DNA of 64,000 bases from positions 1 through 64,000 of the forward strand of contig JAJRZQ010000036.1 of NCBI GenBank assembly GCA_024275165.1, read 5' to 3'. The stretch's first letter is position 1, and each line of letters opens with the position of its first letter. Both the position numbers and the translations under genes were made by a program. Shown piece by piece: positions 58,901 through 64,000 of the stretch. Below the pieces are notes generated by a model. That model made no database searches. It was given only the letters and a program-made list of their open reading frames with translations, and was not told where the DNA came from. This stretch comes from a bacterium (GTDB lineage: Bacteria > SAR324 > XYD2-FULL-50-16).

Positions 58901-60999
58901 AACTTACCGCCAAAAATGTGGTCGCCTGCCTACAAGCCTTCCCCCAAGGGCTAAGCGCCAAGGAACTCTTAAAGGCCTTAGGGCAAAGCCAAGCAAAAAA
59001 AAACCAATTGCGGGGAATCTTGCGAGGCTTGAGCGGAGGCCGACTGATCGTCAAAGAAAAAGATCGCTATCAACTAACGGGGAAGCCGCTCAAGGAAAAA
59101 AAGCGCCCCCGCCAAAGAGAAGGCGATCTCAAAGGGCAGGCCGCCCAGCTCGACCAGAGAGGGGTCCTCTTTTGGCAGGGAGATACTCCCATGCTGTGGC
59201 CCTTAGGCAAATTGGAACCCTTTGCCGTTTCCAAAAAACAAGCGGGCCTAAGCGACTTGATTCCCGGCGATGAGGTGCGCTTTGAGCCCAAGGTCCGCGG
59301 GGGAGCCTACAACCTCAAGCCCCTCTCTCGCAAATTAGAGGCGGTTCAGGCCAAGCTTTTTTGCCAAAGGGAACAAATGTGGGGCCAACCTCTTTGTTCC
59401 GGGCTCCCCGCCCTCGCCTTAAGCGGCTTGCCTTTTGACCCTCACCTTGAGGGCCGCTTTGCCTTGATCAGCGCCCTAGACCTGCCTCAAAAGGCCAAGG
59501 TCTTAAGGGTGTTGCCTCACAACCCCAGCTACGAAGAGCTCTACCAAGATATTTTCACCGACTTCGGGCTGACCCTTCCCTTCCCCGCTGAAGCGCTAAA
59601 AGAGGCGGCGTCTTACCCGGAGCGGGCCCCCCTGGAAGAAGGCCGTAAAGACTTGCGCCACCTTGATTTGGTAACCATCGATGGGGAGGACGCGAAAGAC
59701 TATGACGACGCGATCTTCGTGAGCCCAGAAGGGGAAAACTACCGGCTCTTCGTGGCCATTGCCGATGTGGCGCATTTCGTCCGCCCCGGCACTCCCTTGG
59801 ATCAAGAGGCGCAACGGCGCTCTACCAGTGTCTACTTGCCCGGCTATGTCATCCCCATGTTGCCTGAGGCCCTAAGCAACGGGCTTTGCAGCCTGCAAGC
59901 GGGAAAGGACCGCTTGAGCCTCACCTGCGAAATGCTCATAGACCCTCAAGGGAGCGCTCTCGAGTTTCAAGTCTATGAAGCGGTGATCCAGGTGCGCCAA
60001 CGCCTGACCTATGACCAACTCGATCACTTTTTTCAAGGCAAGGAAACTCAAGGCCTCGCCCCTTCTTTGCCCGAGATGCTGACCCAAGCGGGTCAGCTCG
60101 CGCAGATCTTGCAAAAAAAACGCGCTCAAAGAGGGGCGATCCAATTCTCTTTGCCCGATTCCCGCTTTTTCTTTACCCCCGAGGGGCAAATCCAAACCGT
60201 AGTTAAAACCCGGCAAACGGTTTCCCAAAAACTGATCGAGCAGTTCATGCTCGAGGCCAATGAATCCGTGGGCAAGCTGGTCGATCAAGAGGGATTGTCC
60301 ATTCTCTGGCGCAATCACCCCGACCCCCTCCCCGAAAAAATGCGGGCTCTACGCGAAATGCTCCACAACGAAGGGGTTCGCCTCGCCCACCTGAAATCGG
60401 GCAAGGACTATAACGAAGTCTTAAAACGGGTTTTAGGGAGCCACAAACAAGAATACATCGAATATCATCTTTTGCGCAGTCTCTCTTTGGCTCTCTATGA
60501 ATCGCAACGCTTACACCACTTCGGGCTGGCGGCAAGCCATTATCTGCATTTTACCAGCCCCATCCGCCGCTACCCCGACTTAGTGGTACACCGTGCCTTC
60601 AAGGCTTGGCTTAAGGGGCAAAAACCCTGGAAAACACCTTACTGGCTGGGCCAACAGGCCAGTGACCGAGAGCGCAACGCCCAAAAGGCGGAGCGCGATG
60701 CCAACCGCCTGCAAAAAATGATCTTAATGGCGGACCGGATTGGCGAAGTTTTTACCGGCAAACTCAGCGGATTGCATCAAGCGGGGATTTGGATCGAACT
60801 GAGCGACCCCTTTGTCGAGGGGTTTATCCCCTACGCGGCCATTCCCGATGATCATTACCACTTTGAGGAACGCCAATTCAAGGCCTATGGTCGTTCCACA
60901 AAGCGAGTCTTGGCGGTGGGGCAGGCGGTGCAAGTGCTTTTAAACGGCTTAGACCCAAGAAATCGTTCTTTAAACTTTCTTTGGCTCACCTGGAAATAA
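58897..60999 (+). CDS. rnr: Ribonuclease R
   Basis: 700 residues. A basic N-terminal helix-turn-helix-like region (1-70), cold-shock-type domains (80-230), the RNB catalytic domain (about 245-580; D-A-K-D-Y-D-D-A-I with metal aspartates) and a C-terminal S1 domain (about 620-700). A processive 3'-5' exoribonuclease that digests structured RNA and takes part in quality control. The ATG overlaps the tgt stop, so the two are co-translated. Confidence 0.95.
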   Translation: MKLTAKNVVACLQAFPQGLSAKELLKALGQSQAKKNQLRGILRGLSGGRLIVKEKDRYQLTGKPLKEKKRPRQREGDLKGQAAQLDQRGVLFWQGDTPMLWPLGKLEPFAVSKKQAGLSDLIPGDEVRFEPKVRGGAYNLKPLSRKLEAVQAKLFCQREQMWGQPLCSGLPALALSGLPFDPHLEGRFALISALDLPQKAKVLRVLPHNPSYEELYQDIFTDFGLTLPFPAEALKEAASYPERAPLEEGRKDLRHLDLVTIDGEDAKDYDDAIFVSPEGENYRLFVAIADVAHFVRPGTPLDQEAQRRSTSVYLPGYVIPMLPEALSNGLCSLQAGKDRLSLTCEMLIDPQGSALEFQVYEAVIQVRQRLTYDQLDHFFQGKETQGLAPSLPEMLTQAGQLAQILQKKRAQRGAIQFSLPDSRFFFTPEGQIQTVVKTRQTVSQKLIEQFMLEANESVGKLVDQEGLSILWRNHPDPLPEKMRALREMLHNEGVRLAHLKSGKDYNEVLKRVLGSHKQEYIEYHLLRSLSLALYESQRLHHFGLAASHYLHFTSPIRRYPDLVVHRAFKAWLKGQKPWKTPYWLGQQASDRERNAQKAERDANRLQKMILMADRIGEVFTGKLSGLHQAGIWIELSDPFVEGFIPYAAIPDDHYHFEERQFKAYGRSTKRVLAVGQAVQVLLNGLDPRNRSLNFLWLTWK

Positions 61000-61067
61000 G
61001 GAGCCTTTGAAAAATTCCCCCAACAAACCCATTTCTGTCGGATTTGATAAATTCAGCTAGGTAGCCC
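61000..61067. other. IS5-like terminal sequence
   Basis: Directly after the rnr stop, GGAGCCTTTGAAAAATTCC at 61002-61020 leads into the IS5 remnant. It resembles the ends of the element at 24055-24273 (GAGGAACCTCTGAAAAACTCC), so is probably the outer inverted repeat of the insertion sequence. Confidence 0.45.
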
Positions 61068-61530
61068 CTATTTTTTTATTTTTGAGAGGGATTTTCTCTC
61101 AACTCCCGTTTCTACGGAGTTTTGCCTGTTTTTAGCCTTAACGAGATTGTGCAGGCCAAAGAGCAGGCAAAGTTGCCCTAGGTTTTTCTCTAAGCCCCGG
61201 TATTTGACTTTGCGATAGCCCCATTGATATTTTAGTACTTGGAAAGGATACTCTACTTTTGCCCTGGTACTACTTCAATAGCGATTCCACAACTCCTGAG
61301 GTGTCTTCAGCTTTTGTCCTCTGGTGGCTTTTTCCAAAACCGCCCGGAAACCTCCAAGCTTTTCAAACTCTTGCTTTTTTGTCTCATTGATTATCCCCAT
61401 AAATCGCCTGTTCCTCGCTATGCAGAAGGCTTTTAAACTGGCTGCTGTCATGATCTTTCGCTGTCGTAGCGGTTACACTGTGGACTAATCCGCTATTGGC
61501 ATCCACCCCGGACAGGCTCTCAAGGAACCA
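61068..61530 (-). pseudogene. IS5-family transposase remnant
   Basis: C-terminal part only. G-V-D-A-N-S-G-L-V-H-S-V-T-A-T and H-S-E-E-Q-A-I-Y-G-D near 61390-61515 is the second catalytic-Asp region of IS5 DDE transposases; a frameshift at about 61385 leads to K-Q-E-F-E-K-L-G-G-F, an in-frame TGA at 61275-61277, then R-A-K-V-E-Y-P-F-Q-V-L-K-Y and G-Y-R-K-V-K-Y-R-G-L, the conserved end (catalytic Glu). No complete element remains. Confidence 0.85.
61510..61520. repeat. Left arm of 11-bp inverted repeat flanking the lipoprotein gene
   Basis: GGACAGGCTCT at 61510-61520 is the exact reverse complement of AGAGCCTGTCC at 62340-62350. The pair encloses the lipoprotein gene at 61520-62308. Confidence 0.6.
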
Positions 61531-62308
61531 CATTAATAACCTGATTTGTTCCGCTGGCATCATCAACATCATCCAAATCTACAGTGTATGGCTTAGATGG
61601 GTCGAAACCAGCTGCATCAGAAAGCACCACCCATACGGTTTCTACCTTAAATGTTGTGCAGGTGGAGGAAGATCCAGACTCAACATAGCCGTTGTACAAC
61701 GAACTTGGAAGATCGGAAATACTACCAGCAACTTCGATGGTTTTTTGATTTCCAGCTTGAATAAGGGAGTCTGATAAATTGCAGATAAACGCACCAACAG
61801 CCACCGGAGTGAACTTGATTTTAAACCCTTTGGTATAGGGGGATATTGTCACTGTTGACTCTTTGTTTCCCGAAACATCATAACCAATTACTACAATATC
61901 TTGACCGCCAGAAGGGGAACCTATTGTCGATATTGTTGGAGCAGATTCTTCAACCGCTACGGAATAAAAGGTGGAAGAGTCATCTTCAGCAGTCACCGTA
62001 TAAAAAGGTAAAAAGCTAAAGTCGTTTGCAGTCACGCCACTTACCTGCGCGACCCCTCCATGAGTTACCGATTTTCCGTTATGTGTAAAACTCGCAACGA
62101 GAGAGCTTCTACTTGTACCATACGGCACCGAAGCAGTTATGTTGGTCCCTGATATCGTAGCGGCAACATCGGAGGAAAGAGCCGAGTTAGTCGCCGCTAA
62201 AAAAGAAAATGAAGTAAATTCACTTGTACTTTTAAGTGCTGCTTTACATCCGGCTAAAACCAAAAAAAACAGCAAAAGGGAAACTGTGAATGATTTAGTC
62301 ATTTTCAT
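61520..62308 (-). CDS. Lipoprotein with bacterial Ig-like/DUF5018-type N-terminal repeat
   Basis: 262 residues. Ribosome binding site GAGG seven bases before the ATG. Lipobox V-L-A-G-C. A domain from about residue 35 to 110 (F-x-F-L-A-A-x-N-S-A-L-x-x-D-V-A-A-T-I-S-G-T-N-I, then V-P-Y-G-T-S and V-S-G-V-T-A-N-D-F) resembles DUF5018-type surface lipoproteins. The C-terminus ends inside the IS-derived sequence (V-I-N-V-V-P), so may be cut short. Flanked by inverted repeats and two IS remnants. Confidence 0.75.
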   Translation of the reverse strand: MKMTKSFTVSLLLFFLVLAGCKAALKSTSEFTSFSFLAATNSALSSDVAATISGTNITASVPYGTSRSSLVASFTHNGKSVTHGGVAQVSGVTANDFSFLPFYTVTAEDDSSTFYSVAVEESAPTISTIGSPSGGQDIVVIGYDVSGNKESTVTISPYTKGFKIKFTPVAVGAFICNLSDSLIQAGNQKTIEVAGSISDLPSSLYNGYVESGSSSTCTTFKVETVWVVLSDAAGFDPSKPYTVDLDDVDDASGTNQVINVVP

Positions 62309-62339
62309 GGTTACCTCAAAATTGTTTGTTGATCTGTTA

Positions 62340-62350
62340 AGAGCCTGTCC
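62340..62350. repeat. Right arm of 11-bp inverted repeat
   Basis: AGAGCCTGTCC, followed by AATAAACTATTTTAGCAC. Inverted partner of 61510-61520. The TGTCC within it could also be the end of the IS3-type element. Confidence 0.6.
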
Positions 62351-62361
62351 AATAAACTATT

Positions 62362-62980
62362 TTAGCACAAGAAAAATTTGTGATGCTCCGGTTTGTCTGG
62401 ACAACCTGAGACCAGTTCTAAGCTCTGATCTTTGTTAAATTGAGGCCTCAGACAGCCTCGATGATTCCCGCGACCCCCATATACTTCATCAGGGGTATTC
62501 CCTCCATGAGTCTGGTGAGGGCGTTCTTGATTATAAAACTCAAACCAGGATTTCAGACCCTTTCTCAGGTCACTGACACCCTCAAAGGTATGCAGGTACA
62601 GGTATTGGTATTTCACAGTCCACCATAAGCGTTCAATGAAAATGTTGTCTTGGTACCACCCCCGGCCATCCATGCTGATACGGATATCGTTTTGTTTCAG
62701 CAGATTGATAAATTCCAGGCTCGTAAACTGAGCACCCTGATCCGTGTTGAATATCTCAGGTGTACCATGTTTCTGAATCGCCCCTTTTAAGGCCTCAACG
62801 CAAAAATCAGTATCCAGGCTGTTGGAGACTCGCCAAGCCAAAACCTGACGGCTGTACCCGTTCATAATGGCCACCAAGTACATGAAACCCCTTGCCATGG
62901 GTACATGTGATATCCGTTGCCCAAACCTGATTGGGCGATCAGTCTCGGGCCTTGTCGGATCTACTCAAATCCTGGGAGCG
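62362..62980 (-). pseudogene. IS3-family transposase (OrfB) remnant
   Basis: C-terminal two thirds of an IS3-type integrase-core transposase: A-R-G-F-M-Y-L-V-A-I-M, N-T-D-Q-G-A-Q-F-T-S (second catalytic Asp), W-Y-Q-D-N-I-F-I-E-R-L-W (catalytic Glu) and Y-N-Q-E-R-P-H-Q-T-H. Upstream of 62898 the coding continues in another frame as N-Q-V-W-A-T-D-I-T (first catalytic Asp), then degrades by 62980, so at least two frameshifts. The open frame alone is 178 residues. Not functional. Confidence 0.88.
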
Positions 62981-63115
62981 AATTTGCGCTTTAAAAACCA
63001 AGCAAAAGGTGGCGCCCGTTCCACCACAAGGTTGTATCCCCCCTTTATTTTAAAGGCGATCTCCCGCTTGCTCTATCCGAAAGGGATTCGGATTGCATGC
63101 CCCCTTCATGAAGGC

Positions 63116-63148
63116 AAAAAAAACCCCCGCTCAAGGCGGGGGTTTTTA
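63116..63148 (-). terminator. Intrinsic terminator downstream of fusA
   Basis: AAAAACCCCCGC-TCAAG-GCGGGGGTTTTT is a perfect stem with T-runs on both strands, 43 bases past the fusA stop (minus strand). It can work in both directions. Confidence 0.92.
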
Positions 63149-63190
63149 ACAGAAAAAGAAATTTCTCGCCAATGTAGGGGTTGTTTCAAC

Positions 63191-64000
63191 CTACTCGTCT
63201 TTGGCCAGTTTATCCCTGCGAGCGGCAATCACCTCTTCTTGCACATTGCGGGGGCAAGCGGCATAAGATTCAAATTCCATGGAGAAGGTCGCCTTGCCTT
63301 GGGTCGCGCTACGCAAACTCGTAGAATAACCAAACATTTCCGACAGGGGAACCGAGGCGTTGATGACGGTCATGTCTTCTCGTACTTCAGAGCCGGCGAT
63401 AATCCCCCGACGGCTGGAAAGGTCGCCGATGACAGCGCCCTGAAACTCAGCCGGGGTTTCGACCTCGACTTTCATCATCGGTTCTAAGAGTTGGGGCCCC
63501 GCTTGGGCAATGGCCTGCTTCATCGCCTGACGAGAACAGATGCGAAAGGCCATGTCGGAAGAATCCACATCGTGGTATTTCCCGTCATTTAAATTGATCT
63601 TAATGCCCACCATGGGAAAAGCCCCCAAGGGCCCCTTGTTCATCACATCTTTAAAACCCATCTCGCAGGCGTTGATAAATTCGCTCGGGATGTTGCCGCC
63701 CTTGACCTTATTGTTGAATTCAAAGGTGGGGCTCCCTTCGGTTTCATACTCTAAAGGCTCGATGCTGCCGATAACACAAGCGTATTGGCCCGAACCCCCG
63801 GTTTGTTTTTTATGGGTGTAGTCGAACTTGGATTGACGAGTGATCGCCTCGCGGTAGTTGACCTGAGGGGCGCCGACCTCGACTGGAACCTTGTATTCTC
63901 GTTGCATCCGTTCGATATAAATCTCGAGGTGCAATTCCCCCATACCTGAGATAATCGTCTCCCCCGATTCTTCCGCGGTTTTGACATGAAAGGTAGGGTC
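63191..64000 (-). CDS. fusA: Elongation factor G, C-terminal part (partial at window edge)
   Basis: 270 codons, cut by the window end at 64000. Domain III end to domain V: G-E-L-H-L-E-I-Y-I-E-R-M, domain IV with G-G-S-G-Q-Y-A and P-S-E-F-I-N-A, domain V E-P-M-M-K-V-E-V-E-T-P and R-R-G-I-I-A-G-S. It drives translocation on the ribosome with GTP. The genuine terminator lies just beyond its stop. Confidence 0.96.
   Translation of the reverse strand, partial: DPTFHVKTAEESGETIISGMGELHLEIYIERMQREYKVPVEVGAPQVNYREAITRQSKFDYTHKKQTGGSGQYACVIGSIEPLEYETEGSPTFEFNNKVKGGNIPSEFINACEMGFKDVMNKGPLGAFPMVGIKINLNDGKYHDVDSSDMAFRICSRQAMKQAIAQAGPQLLEPMMKVEVETPAEFQGAVIGDLSSRRGIIAGSEVREDMTVINASVPLSEMFGYSTSLRSATQGKATFSMEFESYAACPRNVQEEVIAARRDKLAKDE

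Noticed and set aside
1-64000. tRNA genes, rRNA, CRISPR arrays, phage or defence islands
   Set aside because: Looked for on both strands by eye; no cloverleaf, spaced repeats, or phage genes were seen. A dedicated search could still find a missed tRNA.

Overview
The window comes from a Gram-negative bacterium with an outer membrane. It encodes a secretin, a porin, several outer-membrane barrel proteins, a TonB protein and many lipoproteins with clear lipobox cysteines. Core genes (rpsA, fusA, rnr, tgt, dcd, panB, class II DAHP synthase), the wealth of sensory genes and the codon use fit a deltaproteobacterium-like or SAR324-like lineage. That placement is an inference; nothing in the window fixes the taxon. 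I found no rRNA, tRNA or CRISPR array.

Layout: 1-1353 holds the start of an unknown gene and an AT-rich lone radical SAM/SPASM gene. 1659-5494 has a lipoprotein, a MurU-like sugar nucleotidyltransferase and an orphan secretin. 5817-7366 is larE-larB (nickel-pincer cofactor). 7433-9755 is a beta carbonic anhydrase followed by gamma-glutamyltransferase. 9838-12791 is a ROK sugar kinase translationally joined to a large LamG lipoprotein. 12908-18868 carries dgkA, a YihY membrane protein, an aldehyde dehydrogenase, rpsA and tonB. 18852-22595 is a large hybrid histidine kinase split by one in-frame TGA. 22914-25350 is a porin, a repeat element and a Dabb/hypothetical pair. 25506-28173 is a tightly overlapping PHP phosphoesterase / metallophosphatase-5'-nucleotidase / Sm-like operon.

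28484-41824 is a signalling region: a Sel1 plus pentapeptide lipoprotein, a second hybrid kinase, a methyl-accepting protein without a periplasmic sensor, a 603-residue pentapeptide-repeat protein, a CheY-like regulator, a CheA-like kinase with Hpt and ATPase domains but no CheW domain, and an HD-GYP-like protein with a degenerate motif. 41890-51359 is mostly envelope and redox genes, several damaged: a frameshifted sterol desaturase/fatty acid hydroxylase, and a PBP4-type carboxypeptidase with three cadherin-like repeats that is cut by an in-frame TAA. 52000-52722 is a NYN-domain nuclease gene split by an in-frame TAA, followed by a TetR regulator and a FecR-like protein. 55015-60999 is housekeeping metabolism. 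61000-62980 holds decayed IS5-family and IS3-family fragments on either side of a lipoprotein gene. The window ends inside fusA.

Two themes stand out. The first is gene decay: three chromosomal genes are cut by single in-frame stops and one by a frameshift, beside IS remnants. The second is small dispersed repeats: one roughly 90-bp family with a strong internal hairpin (three copies) and a second roughly 95-bp family whose ends resemble insertion-sequence termini. No complete new defence or biosynthetic system is evident. The best candidate for something undescribed is the non-canonical chemosensory-like set at 32381-41824.
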